From NCBI GenBank assembly GCA_917880885.1, contig OU862920.1:36367019-36431018 (forward strand): a DNA stretch of 64,000 nucleotides. Reading direction: 5' to 3'. The stretch is from Limnephilus marmoratus (lineage: Eukaryota; Arthropoda; Insecta; Trichoptera; Limnephilidae). Position 1 is the first letter of the stretch; every line of letters starts with the position of its first letter. Positions 31,473-42,223 of the stretch are shown piece after piece. The notes under the pieces were generated by a model. It was not told the DNA's origin. It was given only the letters and a program-made list of their open reading frames with translations, and ran no database searches. The position numbers and the translations under genes are program-made.

Positions 31473-32149
31473 TATAAATTTCCCTTTTCCATGCAATAAC
31501 GACGTACGCCGAGTAGTAAAATTGGTAACAAAATAGGGTTTTGAAAATGATGAAGGCACTTTCCTAATTTTATAGTTGAATTGAAAAACAAAAGCGATTA
31601 GTGTAAATATAAACTTATTAATATAAAAGCTTGAAAAATACAGAGTGTCAGATAATACTACATCCGAGAAGAAAAAAATGGCCATAGACTACCACACCTA
31701 CTAATGTACATAAAAATGAATACGTTGGGCTACCAATACGTACCGATGAATAAACGAATTTGTTTAATGTGTTTATTACAAAATATTGTTTACCAGAGGG
31801 GAACATATTAATAATATTTAATATGTTATTTTAATTTTTTTGTATTTACTTTGAAATTAAATGAAATTGCATTATTTAATTCATCAATTTTGGTCAAATA
31901 TATAATTTAATGTGGTTCATGTTTCCTGCATCAAAGGCATAAAGGTGGTTGATTCACTCCCCACTTCACACTATTTACCACATGCAATTAGTATAATTAA
32001 ACGCAATTCCATATAATTTTAGTGAAATGACTTTTTAATAACTTTTGAACGTTATACTCATCAGTGTAATTCACCACTTAACAAGAAAATAATATTAATA
32101 CATACATCCAAACGAAACATGGAACAACAATCAAGAAAAATTAAAAGGT
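31473..32149. other. unassigned AT-rich DNA
   Basis: 31480-31560 and 31640-31680 repeat segments flanking the module A copies; otherwise nothing recognised. Confidence 0.4.
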
Positions 32150-32226
32150 AACGATCGCAACTGAATCGAACCAAGGATCTCTTATTTTAAGGAACCCAGC
32201 GCCTTAATCAACTCGGTCATTGGGAT
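32150..32226 (-). repeat. tRNA-like sequence (SINE head or tRNA relic)
   Basis: On the minus strand: TGACCGAGTTGATTAAGG (A-box region as in class II tRNAs), 'cgctgggttcc', then GGTTCGATTCAG (B box). The acceptor stem does not pair convincingly, so it is a pseudogene or SINE head rather than a working tRNA. Confidence 0.5.
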
Positions 32227-32866
32227 CATTTTCTCTTAATAATATTTTTCTTATATAATTTTTCCCGTATTTTTGGCTGCTATCTTTTTAATTAAATTAT
32301 GCAATTACATACGATTAAAATCACAGGTTAAGGGCCCGCAACCCGAATTTCTACCGATTTCTTACATTTATTTATTTAGTTATTTATTTATATATATCTC
32401 CCTCAAACACGTTAAGTTTTAAAGCTCTTAAAAAAATATATGTTATTATATAAAATTCCCTCGACAGAAAAAAATCGCAAAGTATGCTCCAAAAATTATT
32501 ATAAACACGTTTGTTTCAGTTATTTTACAAGTTATATGAATGAAAACATTCACAGTGTTTCTTTAAATGCTGTTTAAGACTATGCCCGCGAGATTTTTGC
32601 TCTATTTTAAACGAGTCGTTTTATTAAACATTTTCGCGATTTTCCCATCGATTTTGTCGCTGTAAATGTTAGCGCTCTCCTTTAACATTCCTAATTTTGT
32701 ATCTCTCCGTCTTCTTCTTTTTGAGCCCGGTTGCAGAGCCTTAAGTTTGTTATAGTTTACCAGTTGAATAATCACGTTCAATAGCAATTTTGAGAATACC
32801 TCACAAGAGTATGCAACGAGGAGTTTTGTTGGGGGCGAAAATGAGTAGAAAAAGATATGGGTAGTT
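32227..32866. other. unassigned DNA
   Basis: Nothing recognised. Confidence 0.4.
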
Positions 32867-32970
32867 TTTTTTTTTAGATTAGCTTCACACAGATGGCCTG
32901 GAGAAAAATAATTTCCATCAGGGCCTATGTCTTCTTAGGGGGGTAGTTAGTCTTTTTAAGGAAAAGATGG
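32867..32970 (-). mobile_element. LINE 3' tail fragment
   Basis: The reverse complement carries the hairpin portion, CCTGATGGAAATTATTTTTC, and the 'cacacaggag'-like end (here changed) before an A-run. Same family as 13651-13735. Confidence 0.6.
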
Positions 32971-32974
32971 AGGG

Positions 32975-33207
32975 GATTGTGTGGAGATCTTGCGTTATGA
33001 AATTTGGCGGCAGGGAGGGAAGGAAGGAGGGTGAGAGTGAGGGAAACGAAGGAGGTGGGGTTCGCGGGAGGGGTGACGAGGGAGAGGGAAGGCGAGTGAG
33101 GTGGAAAGGGAACGCGGGAGAGGAAGGGGACGCATGGGAAAGGAAATGAAGGGAGAAATATTTTTTTTATACAAATGTCATTGCAACGCATGCCAAGTAC
33201 CAGCTAG
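32975..33207 (+). repeat. Helitron-related purine-rich repeat ending in CTAG
   Basis: G/A-rich 150 bp, then 'gaagggagaaatattttttt', 'caacgcatgccaagtacc' and AGCTAG followed by T. It is the opposite-strand counterpart of the 4160-4530 copy. The predicted frames here merely reflect purine richness. Confidence 0.5.
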
Positions 33208-33230
33208 TTAACGATAAATTGTGCTTTATC

Positions 33231-33391
33231 TTTGTGTCACACACAACTATAAAAGTTAAAAGATCATTTGGCTAGGCCTATTTTATAATATCGCTCGCCA
33301 TATATTCCCATCGGGAATGTACGGCAAGCGATATACCGAAATACGCCTAGCCAAATGATCTTTTATCTTTTATAGCTGTGTGTGACACAAG
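33231..33391. repeat. fold-back element, about 78-bp arms
   Basis: TTTGTGTCACACACA at the left pairs with TGTGTGTGACACAAG at the right. The pairing continues through GATCATTTGGCTAGGC / GCCTAGCCAAATGATC to TTCCC-atc-GGGAA at the centre (33305-33317). A 3-nt loop and few mismatches make it one long hairpin. Confidence 0.85.
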
Positions 33392-33674
33392 CATTACTGT
33401 CCCCTAAATACATGGCACGGAAGTTCGAAATAATGCATTAAAGTTAACAAGCGATAACTGGTATTATGTACATATTGCTGTACTGCGCATTCAGTCAGAT
33501 TTAATGAAGTATGTACAGCCATATATTCCAGGGAAATGTTGGTTTTTAATTGAAACAATGACAGCTTGTTAAACGAGACATACTTTCCTCCAGCAAAATA
33601 AATAATAATACTTCATTGTCGGTGTAATGCTGGTAAATATAGGACCATTACGATATGATACTATGTCTCTATAG
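33392..33674. other. no recognisable feature
   Basis: AT-rich DNA between two elements. Confidence 0.4.
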
Positions 33675-33988
33675 CAGTGGTTCCCGACCTTTTTTTGACC
33701 AGGGACCACCATGACACTTATTTGTTCTCACAGGGACCACAAGGTACAATAATGATAAACTGTTAATCGCGTAAATTATCGCATACTTGCAATTATTATC
33801 GTTTTGCGATTCAATGTGCTCTTCTTGGACTACCTTAGCTACCTCTCCATCATTAATACCAAAAGGGTTACGAATCAGCTGTTGGATACCGTTCGATTCG
33901 GTTTTGTAGTTAATGAATAAATGTTTCGTGGACCACATTTTAGATCTCGCGGACCACCGTTGGTCCACCCACCGGTTGGGAACCACTG
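33675..33988 (-). mobile_element. hAT element relic with 8-bp TSD
   Basis: TIRs CAGTGGTTCCCGACC / GGTTGGGAACCACTG with perfect 8-bp duplications CTCTATAG. The 314-bp interior retains, on the minus strand, a transposase piece reading NGIQQLIRNPFGIN...VQEEHIE. This resembles the 'NPF...EEL.EL' segment of FAM200/ZBED-type hAT transposases. It is a heavily deleted, non-autonomous copy. Confidence 0.85.
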
Positions 33989-34094
33989 CTCTATAGCATA
34001 CACTTTTCAAGTAAAAGCCCATCAGGCGTTGAAATGAATCAATATATATTACTTCTTCAAACTTCGCAAATTTATTTTGTGGCATCATTTTTCA

Positions 34095-34292
34095 TATAAT
34101 GAATAACTGATTACTTTGTATAATACCACTATTTTTAAAACAATATCAACATGTTTCGACAACAATGTTGTCTTCATCAGGATATGTTACTATAAAAATA
34201 GTGGTTTTATACAAAGTGTATATATATTTTATACATTTAATTTTTTTTTTTTAAATAGTGGTTTTATACAAAGTAATCAGTTATTCATTATA
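34095..34292. mobile_element. inverted-repeat element with hammerhead motif
   Basis: TATAATGAATAACTG at the left and CAGTTATTCATTATA at the right are the outer ends. The arms extend about 45 bp through ACTTTGTATAA and CCACTATTT. A second inner 'aatagtggttttatacaaag' lies at about 34197-34217. The hammerhead-like motif fills the left-centre. Confidence 0.7.
34139..34195 (-). ncRNA. hammerhead ribozyme-like motif, best formed
   Basis: On the minus strand: stem I AUAUC (34185-34181), CUGAUGA (34180-34174), one extra A, stem II GACAAC-AUU-GUUGUC (34172-34158), GAAA (34157-34154), stem III ACA/UGU, then U|GAUAU, where GAUAU (34147-34143) pairs with the stem I strand. All core bases of the hammerhead consensus are present. 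Departures are the one-base insertion before stem II, U instead of C at position 17, and a stem III with no loop. Such short stems are known from Penelope-type hammerheads, which act as dimers. Confidence 0.6.
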
Positions 34293-34313
34293 CAATATAT
34301 ATTATAAAAGAAA

Positions 34314-34600
34314 AAACGTGCTTCCTACAAAAACTCATAAACGAGACCCGGTACGATCAAGGGAGTTATATGGTGTGGTAGATCTCTATCCCCCCTCCAG
34401 CATGATGGTTGCCGTTTTTACCTAAAGGGCGTGCTTTTGAAGATATAAGGGCTAGAAGTTTCGCCCTCTTAAAATTTCTAGAACAGTTTTCTGACAAGTT
34501 CTAGAATAGAGCTCTAAAAAGTTCTGGATGGAGTGGCGGAGTATATCGTGGATTTTCGGAAGACTCAAAGAGAACCACCGGCTTTGTATGGTTGAAAGCC
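34314..34600 (+). repeat. repeat H copy 1, with TTCTAGAA motifs
   Basis: Shares with 48200-48545 the order 'gagacccggtacgatcaa', 'gagttatatggtgtggtag', 'ctatccccc', 'aagatataagggc' and 'gtttcgccctct'. It has TTCTAGAA at 34476-34483 and 34499-34506, palindromes made of heat-shock-element half-sites. Confidence 0.65.
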
Positions 34601-34797
34601 ACATGAATTTATATTTATATCTGAGGGAGGATTACGATAAAAAAAGAAGAATTTTTCATCCAAAGTAGATACACATATGATGTCCTTGGCTTCAATAGTA
34701 AGTACCATAGCACACCTTAAATTAGTTCTTGGTTTCTGTGGTGCACAATTCCATCGGGAAAATGCATCTTTATCAAAACCAAAAAAAAAAAAAAATT

Positions 34798-35017
34798 ACA
34801 AGTGTGCAGTTCACATGGGGTAGAATTGAAACCTTCGAAAATCAAAGTAGACAAGAGTGGTTAAAAGCAGAAAAAAGGTGAAAAAGAGGAGACAGGTTAT
34901 TCTATCACATTCTCTTGCAGGCTAAATTGTGTAGATGTATCTACGTGTTTGTCTCTTTTTGTCGTTTTTCGTTTCATCGTTTCAAATCACAACAGTGCTA
35001 AAGAAGTTTTCACTTCA
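34798..35017 (+). mobile_element. module A element (first of a tandem pair)
   Basis: Preceded by an A-run. Head AGTGTGCAGTTCACATGGGG; end GAAGTTTTCACTTC. A second copy starts 6 bp later. Confidence 0.7.
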
Positions 35018-35022
35018 AAAAT

Positions 35023-35222
35023 CAGAGTGTGCAATTAACACTTTGTTGAAGTGAAGCCTTCAAAAAACTAAAGTAGACAAGAGTGGTGACGCTACGAAGC
35101 ATCGCACAAAAAGGAGACCGATAAGCTACAAAGCACCGCCCAAAGAGGAGACCGATTACACTACCTCATTTTATATGTTTGTCACTTTTTAGGGTCGCTA
35201 ATTTTCGTTATATGGAGTATCA
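35023..35222 (+). mobile_element. module A element (second), 3'-truncated
   Basis: Head AGTGTGCAATTAACACTTTG, then GAAGTGAAGCC. The 'caaagaggagaccgat' box is duplicated. It loses similarity after 'gtcgctaattttcgtt'. Confidence 0.65.
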
Positions 35223-36541
35223 ATTCAATTAAGCCAACTGGTTTAGCTAATTCATGGAAAATGAATTCCGAACCCAGGAATCGTCCTTACTAGTTTTCGG
35301 AAAACATTGCAAAAGAGTTGTTTTCAAATAATATAGATATTCTAAAAATTCTTTGGAAACCACTTCATCTATTTTAAAATTTAATTCATTCAAACATTCA
35401 TGTAAGGCAGGAGAACAATCAAAATGGTTAAGATTGAACTGATGAAATTGTAATTTTTAAATTCTTCGGATCGCGACTGTCGCAGAAAAGGTTCAGCGGA
35501 AACGCGGAACACAGTTTGGGAAACCTTGGTCTAAAACATTCTTGTCAAAATTGTGCCCAAATCACAAGCTCGATCCTACAGAGCCATGTTGTTTATTGCC
35601 ATGCCACAGGACAAAAGCGAAGTAATAAATACTTAGGAAATCACAAACGCAAACTGACATGTTAGGAAATTTGGCTAGGTTGTTAGCTTGATTCGATTTG
35701 GAGCGATCGCAATTTCCTAGCCGCGGTGCGTTGATCGAATCAGCCGCTTCGCGTTTGTTAACCACAAAGTTTGGAGGGTGAATGTAGTGCTCTGCTTGGG
35801 CTTGGAGAATAATAATTGGCCTTTTTTAAGCCAAAAAAGTTTCTTATGCTAATATTAGTTAGTGATAAGTGTTTTGTTTTAAAATGATATATTGGAACAG
35901 AACACGCTCTTGATACATTACACACTCATGCATTAACTTGTTTGAGTATTATTCAGTGTGAGCTATATTGCGCACATACGCTGGGAAATTGGAGAATTTA
36001 TTCTCTTCTATAAGGATAGTTTCGCGTGCGGGAAAGTGAAAACGGGTTGTACTGAGCTTGAATTTTACCTGTAAAAAACAAGTAAATATTTAGTCAAACC
36101 GATATAAAAGCAAGAACAGACAATATTTGTGGAGAACACTGAGCATATTTTTTTTACTATTAGACCATATAATCATTTACTAATTCAGAATTCGCATAAT
36201 GTAGTTTGTAATCCCTTTCTCTCTTACCTCTCTTCTATTAGGAGGATGATTTGATTGTAAGACGCGGAAATGATAAAGAAACAGATAAATTTATCAATAT
36301 ATATTAAGAACTTTTGCTCAATTTTGATAATTATAAACAATTTTAAAAATGTCTTGAGCTACGTTCTACGGTTATATATATTATATTAACGTCGATTTAT
36401 GAGCGATCGGAAAACACTATTATTCAAGTATCAGGGGAAGTCGGGTAATAGATGTGACAACCGACGACGAGGGGCTACGTGTAATAAGCTTTTCTTTATA
36501 AATGCTTTTTTGTGTATATAAGCTATCCTAGTTTTTTTTTT
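35223..36541. other. unassigned DNA
   Basis: No recognised element. A minus-strand 67-codon frame at 35562-35765 has no family features. Confidence 0.4.
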
Positions 36542-37042
36542 AAAGTAAAACTTCTTTACGCACGCTTGTCTTGGGGGTAAGCTGGTGAATGCGTTACGAA
36601 AAGTGATGATTGTTACGAAAAATGTCATTCGAACGGTAATCGATGCCAACGGTGATCGATTGCTAGGCAAACGGTCGGGCCTTTACGCACGCTTAACTTG
36701 GGGAGTGATAAGCATAAGGATAAGGATGGTCACCCCAAGGTCGTAGGTCACCCCTAGGTCGTATGCCACCCCAATTTCGTTGGAAACCCCAAGGTCGTAG
36801 GTCACCCCAGAGACGTGCGTTACCCCAAGGTCGTAGGTCACCCCAAGGTCGTAGGTCACCCCAAGGTCAAATACACCCCATGTCTTCCTTAGGTCATTGG
36901 TCACCCCATTCGCTACGTTTGGTAACTTAGCAGGGATACCTGGGTTCATTGGGCGAGGTTTGTCTTATAGTTTTACTTCATAGTTTTACTGTCTTATACT
37001 TGTCTTATAGTTTTACTTCGTCGTGTGGTCTAAAGCACACTC
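36542..37042 (-). mobile_element. module D interrupted by a LINE-derived minisatellite
   Basis: The left part (GTAAAACTTCTTTACGCACG) and the right part (GTCGTGTGGTCTAAAGCACA) are module D. Between them lie an 18-bp minisatellite (36721-36907) and a piece of LINE tail (36908-36966). Confidence 0.65.
36721..36907. repeat. minisatellite, 18-bp unit GGTCACCCCAAGGTCGTA
   Basis: About ten imperfect units. The unit's GGTCACCCCAAG is identical to a stretch of the LINE tail (compare 'taggtcaccccaagtggttc' at 38095), which continues directly after the array ('ttcgctacgtttggtaactt'). The LVTYDLGV-type repeats in the minus frame are a by-product. Confidence 0.8.
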
Positions 37043-37753
37043 ATTTTTTTCTTTGCGTAAGCTTCTCCTCATAATAATAACAAGTGTTCATGTGCTAAAA
37101 CTGTTCCACGTAATATGTGTATCTATGAATAAGTGTCAATGGCCAGGTTAAACGTAGTTAGGGAGAATGAAAGTGATATGTCATCGGCTGCCAGTTTCGC
37201 TTTCGTTTTGCTTCGAACCGCTAGTGCAATGTACATAGCTCGAATCGATACTGGGTTAAGTACGTAGAGTCGTTGACCACCGCTATGTCTGCTTCTAGGG
37301 GTGCTTGGTACGCCTCTATGCAAATGATTAGGAGTACAGTTATTTAGAATTGCAAGGCTCCGTAGTAAGCGTTCAAAAAGAAGAAGAAAATGGTTTGAAA
37401 GGGAGTAGTATGTAAATAGGAAGGGTTGAGGGAACGCGATAATATAAAAAAACCATAATAATTAAGCGAAAATTGTGAAAACATCTTATAAAACACGACT
37501 CGTTTTCATGCCTATAGCATGTTAAATAACAGAACAAAATGTGCTTTCGATAATTTTCGTAGAATAATTTAGGTTTTTTTCCATAGAGGAATTTTCATAT
37601 ATTTATCTTTCAGGCTCTTAATATTTAATATAATATACATTTTAGAAGCTTTTTGGATTGAATCCTGTATTTTTAGGCCATTCTGGAAATAATTGAGTTT
37701 GTTTATTGACAATACTATTTATTCATATTCATGGTGTTTTTTAATAGCAATAA
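37043..37753. other. unassigned DNA
   Basis: A minus-strand 66-codon frame at 37123-37323 has no family features. No repeat recognised. Confidence 0.4.
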
Positions 37754-38468
37754 TACCTGACAAGAGTCTCAGCTGCTCCCATCTGGAGCCAGTGAGACTA
37801 TGGCATCCCCAATTGGGGTATGTTGCGAGACTGAAGGTAGTGGGGAGGGGAAAGAGACGGGGAAGAGGAAGGTGGGGAAGTACCTGGCTAGTCAGATCTG
37901 GCCACCAAACACGGCTAACGCCATTTCAAGTAATGTTTAAATTCTGAATGGTGGTCTTACACCAAGACGACACTAAGAGTAGCTTCCACTCTGGAACGTG
38001 TGGCAAATATACTGTACATTATTTCAATTTGGGAGGCGGGAATGGGTGCCGCCGCCCCAGGAACCTTTATTGGATAACCAACACCTCTGCCATAGGTCAC
38101 CCCAAGTGGTTCGCTACGTTTGGAGATTTAGCAGGGGTGCCCGAGTTCATGGGGTGAGGTTTGTCTAGGTCTTGGAGGCGGATGACCAGGACACACTGAA
38201 CCCCAGATTCCTACCCACCCCTTAAACCCTCTTCCTTCCCAGAACTCTCCCCTCCTTCTTTCCTTAAAAAAAACCCTCCACACAGCATCCCCAAAGATGA
38301 CATAGGTCCTGAGGGAAATTATTTTCCTCAGGGCCTCCTGTGTGGAGCTCACGTAAAAAAAAATAATTAATAAATTGTGAAGTAATATTGTGAAATAATA
38401 TCAATTATTCAAATAAAAATTTTTTGAGCTCGCGACGTTCTATCGCTAGACCACGCCGGCCTGCTGCG
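37754..38468 (-). mobile_element. SINE (family S) split by a LINE tail
   Basis: The left part (37754-38028) is the SINE 3' body with 'ccccaattggggt' and 'tcagatctggccaccaaa'. The right part (38364-38468) is the rest of the body and the tRNA-like head complement ('ctatcgctagaccacgccgg'). Between them is a plus-strand LINE tail. Confidence 0.75.
38029..38363 (+). mobile_element. LINE 3' tail inserted in a SINE
   Basis: Starts 'gggaggcgggaatgggtgcc' and ends 'cctgtgtggagctcacgt' plus an A-run. It holds both nested hairpins intact: outer CTCCACACAG / CTGTGTGGAG, inner TCCTGAGGGAAA / TTTTCCTCAGGG. Confidence 0.8.
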
Positions 38469-38663
38469 TAAGTACCTACGGGTGCAAACAATTATTTCAT
38501 CTTAATATTTTAAAATATAACTTGCATAAAGTGTTTTTCCTAAAATAATTTAACTGGCGCCCTCTATGAAAGACCAGATTATGATTTATTAAAAGTATCA
38601 CTTTAATCTGTCCAAACTTGAAAATTTAAGAAAAATACGTATTTTATTTTAATTATCTTAGAG

Positions 38664-39459
38664 CAGTGATGGGCAAAGTACGGCCCGCCGACGATCTTTC
38701 AAAATTATAACTTAGTATACCTATTATATGCTATAAACGGATCGTCGGCGTCAAAATATAATTATCGCGGGCTATTATAGCCAGCTGTATAAAGTAAATT
38801 ATTTGAATTTGAAAAAGAAGCCATTTCTAGACTAGCCACGTAATTCATGTGTTGCGTTGCGATGCAAATTTGAAACTAGGTTTCAAGATTTTAAGAATAT
38901 TCAGTCATTGCTTGATGTTTGTTCAACGCCGGAGAATGTCCCTGCAGAATTGCAGTTAAAAATTGTTGAAATGTAGTGCAGCTCCCATTTAAAACAATTG
39001 TTCTTATTCCGAAAAATTAGATTTTTGTAGAAAACTGAATATCCAAAGATAATTGATCACGCCAAGAAAATAATAGCGATCTTTGGGTCGTCGCGCGTCG
39101 TATGCCGGCGAACAGACGTTTTCGACCATGAACTTGCGGAAAAACTCCGTCAGAAATCGGTTAACTGATGAGCACCTTTTCTCGCTGCTAAAGGTTACTT
39201 CGTTGCAGCTCAAACCTGCATTTGAAGACATTATGGCCAATCAAAAACAATTTCATATGTCTCACACACCAACCATAACAGGGTTTTAAAATAAAAGGTA
39301 AATAATTGTAATCTGTTACTTATATTAGCGTTTGTGTGTAAAGTTTTATAATTAAAATATAGATTTTAAAACAAAATGCATTTTGGCTATACTCCTGGCC
39401 CTCCTCTGAAATTTTTTTTAACTTTCTGGCCCGCCATGAAGAAAGTTTGCCCACCACTG
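38664..39459 (+). mobile_element. hAT element, internally deleted, 8-bp TSD
   Basis: TIRs CAGTGATGGGCAAA and TTTGCCCACCACTG, with perfect 8-bp duplications TCTTAGAG on both sides; 'ggcccgcc' lies just inside each end. At 796 bp it holds only a transposase 3' part (see 38880-39289). The family resembles insect and vertebrate elements related to FAM200/GTF2IRD2-type transposases. Confidence 0.9.
38880..39289 (+). pseudogene. hAT transposase C-terminal relic
   Basis: Read through frame changes it gives NVPAELQLKIVEM, then HLKQLFLF, HAKKIIAIFGS, and then an open 68-codon frame (39083-39289) with EQTFSTMN, RNRLTDEHLFSLL and a stop. The EQTFS.MN...R.RLTDEHL pattern is the hAT C-terminal dimerisation region. 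The DDE catalytic part is missing and there are stops and at least one frameshift. Confidence 0.8.
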
Positions 39460-39467
39460 TCTTAGAG

Positions 39468-40235
39468 CATTGAGTTGATTCTGATGAACGTTTGGGGCTT
39501 GTTTGTACACCTAGCTTTACATTTATTCATTTCTACAACGCAGAGTATATAAGCTCTTAATCTGTGAATAAACATACAAAATCTCTGGACTTGTGTCTTA
39601 TTTATTCCACCTGACCACCTCTCGTTCAACGAGCAGTTATACGTTATACAACGAGTAGTATGTTTTGGCTTTTTGATTAACAAGAAGAATAACATTTATA
39701 TCTTCGTTTAAAACACGTTCATGTTTTCACGTCATGTTATTGTTCCATTGTTTGCCTCGTTAGTGCAAACTCTTGACGATGTCACAAAAAATGGCCATAT
39801 ATGGATGTGGATGCATTTTATGTGTTGTGCGGTGCGGTGGTGGCCGAAATTTAATTAAAACCGAAGCGATGGAGAAGCGGTAAAATATTCTTCAATGGTA
39901 CGAAACATTATTTATGTACACGATAACCTTAAATTCAACACTCATTAGTTAATAATAGATAAAATTAATCATACAGAACATGCATAATCAGTTTATATTC
40001 TGTTAAATTACATAATATCTCGCTTTGGCCGAAATGTTTAGTGAAAAATACCAATATGCCGCCTGGATGCTTCATTTTTCTAGCGATCGTGAGTTTTTTT
40101 TGCTGTATAATCAGATTGCAGATTTCTAAAGCTGTATCATTTGATAAGAGTTACTTCAGCTCAGAACATGTCAAGTGATTATATGGTACTCTGTTACCGT
40201 TAACAAGATTTTCGCAAATCATTAACCTCAGTTGA
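39468..40235. other. unassigned DNA
   Basis: Nothing recognised beyond short AT-rich runs. Confidence 0.4.
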
Positions 40236-40594
40236 CGGCCGGCATTCAGAAGGTCGAGGGATATCGAATCCCGGCGTGGCAAATGAATTTTATTCGATTA
40301 ATTTGTGTTATTTCACAATTTATTCATTTAAAATAGTATATAGTATATTTACGGCACGTTCCGAGTGGAGGATACTCTCAGTATCGCCCTGGTGTAAGAC
40401 CCATTCGGAATTAAAACGTTGCTTGAAATGGCTTTAGCCGTGTTTGGTCGTTTGGTGACCAGATCTGAATAGCCAGGTACTTCCCAACCTTTCTCTTTCC
40501 TATCACCTTCCCCTCCCCACTACCTTCAGCCTCACAACATATCCCAATTGGGGATGCCATAGTCTCACTGGATCGAGACGGGAGCAGTTGATAC
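40236..40594 (+). mobile_element. tRNA-derived SINE (family S)
   Basis: The head is degraded (the B-box part 'atatcgaatcccggcgtgg' remains). The body is complete: 'tgtgttatttcacaattta', 'gtatcgccctggtgtaagac', 'gaccagatctgaatagcc', the C-rich tract, 'atatcccaattgggg' and 'gtctcactggatc'. Confidence 0.75.
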
Positions 40595-40639
40595 GTAGGT
40601 GCATTATAGTATCAATGTGTAGATAAATACTAACACTAA

Positions 40640-40920
40640 ACATTGCAATCGACAATGATACATTCAAATAACTATATTTTAAACTTTTTTTATTATTTTA
40701 TTTTATATTCTTTCTTTTCTTTTTATTTCCTCTTTTTATTTCATCAACTTTCTTTCTTTTTGTACAAATCATGTTCAACATGTGCATACCCATAATTATT
40801 TGACTGTCCTAAAACGGGATAATACTCCTAGTTGGGCAGTCAAAATTTGATAAATTATGTATATAGATGTATATTATTGTACTAAATAAACAAACAAATA
40901 AATAAAAATAAAATAAAAAC
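40640..40920 (+). mobile_element. probable LINE 3' UTR with terminal hairpin
   Basis: A T-rich stretch is followed by a hairpin at 40799-40844 (TTTGACTG with CAGTCAAA, inner GTCC/GGGC-type pairs) and a (AAATA)n-like tail. The order matches the 20406-20830 3' UTR, although the sequence differs. No coding part. Confidence 0.5.
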
Positions 40921-41912
40921 ATTTATGCTAAAATTAATCAAAAAAAATTGTTCGCACAACCAAACAAATTAATTTTATTTGAAAATATATTCCATTTAAT
41001 TCTAAAAATGATTCAATCAAACAGAATACGGATTGGTGGTTGCAAAAAAAAAATGTGTAGATAGGGACTCAACTCTAAATCAGTAAATAAATAATTAACA
41101 ATTCCAAAAATACAAGTACAATAAAATCGCTAATACAATATTTCTTAGACCAAAGTAACTACCTATGTAAGATTAATTTACATAAAATCGCAAGGCTGTT
41201 ATTTTAAAATGGTTATATCTACACTATTAAAACACTTAGAAAAAATGACCGCAAATCGCAGTTTGCAATCGCAATAATCTTTATTTAAGAAAATATAATA
41301 GTTACTTACCTAAATATGTTAGATTACGATTCGCCATTCGTTTTGCCCCCCAAGAGGTTGGAAATTACTTTCATTCTGGTATTTACCTGAAAAGACAGAA
41401 AAAAAACATAAGCTCTTTCGAACTATCAAACAATATAACATAGTAGCAATTTTTTACGCAAAATTTCATTTAATACACAATTTGAAGAGCAACGTAATTT
41501 ATTAAATAAAACAAAAATGAAATGTACAAATATAAATTCTCTTTGTATTTATACAGTTCATTGGCCATTGTCAAATAAAAGTCATTATAAACGCAAACAT
41601 TGTTAAACCATTCACAAACCTCTAAAGCTTAAAAGTTTTGTTTTGTGCTGAGTTGGGAAATTCAATTGCAATTCATGTAATCCACCATAAAATCATTTCA
41701 TTTATGGCAATTTTATTTTTTACAAAATTACCTACTGTCCGGCTTCACCCTATCAAAACCAAAAAGGTTTTTGTTTTTATTGAAGTAAACAATAAACAAT
41801 ATGGTATCATGTCTTACTTTTGAACAGAACGGATATTTCAATGCTTCGTTGCTCACAATTGAAATTATAGGTAGTATATTTTTTTAATAATATTATGTTT
41901 ACACATAAAAAC
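40921..41912. other. unassigned AT-rich DNA
   Basis: Nothing recognised. Confidence 0.4.
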
Positions 41913-42223
41913 GACGGCCTCCGTGACCGAGAGGTAAAGCTCTTGACTCAAAATCTGAATGCACGAATAAATTTCATTTAATTATTTTGGGTTATTTCAC
42001 AATTAATTCATTCAAAAATAATATATACTATATTTGCGATACGTTCCAGAGTGGAAGATATTCTCAGTATCGCCCTAGTATAAGACCACCATTCAGACTT
42101 GAAACGTTGCTTGGACGTGGCTTTAGGTGTTACATACTCCGATTGTAACGTACACCGATCGGCGATTCCATAATCTAACTGGCTCCAGACAGAATCAGCT
42201 GGGACTCTTGCGAGGTATTCACA
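41913..42223 (+). mobile_element. tRNA-derived SINE (family S), diverged
   Basis: Head with A box CGTGACCGAGAGG. The B box is lost in a deletion. The body is recognisable to 'gactcttgcgaggtattcac'. Confidence 0.7.

Noticed and set aside
32150..32226. Functional tRNA gene
   Set aside because: A and B boxes are present, but the acceptor and anticodon stems do not pair well; treated as a tRNA-derived relic.
36700..36910. CRISPR-like array of short repeats
   Set aside because: The 18-bp units are contiguous with no unique spacers, and the genome is eukaryotic.
36683..36949. Repetitive protein with LGVTYD repeats on the minus strand
   Set aside because: A by-product of the 18-bp minisatellite, whose unit length keeps the frame open.
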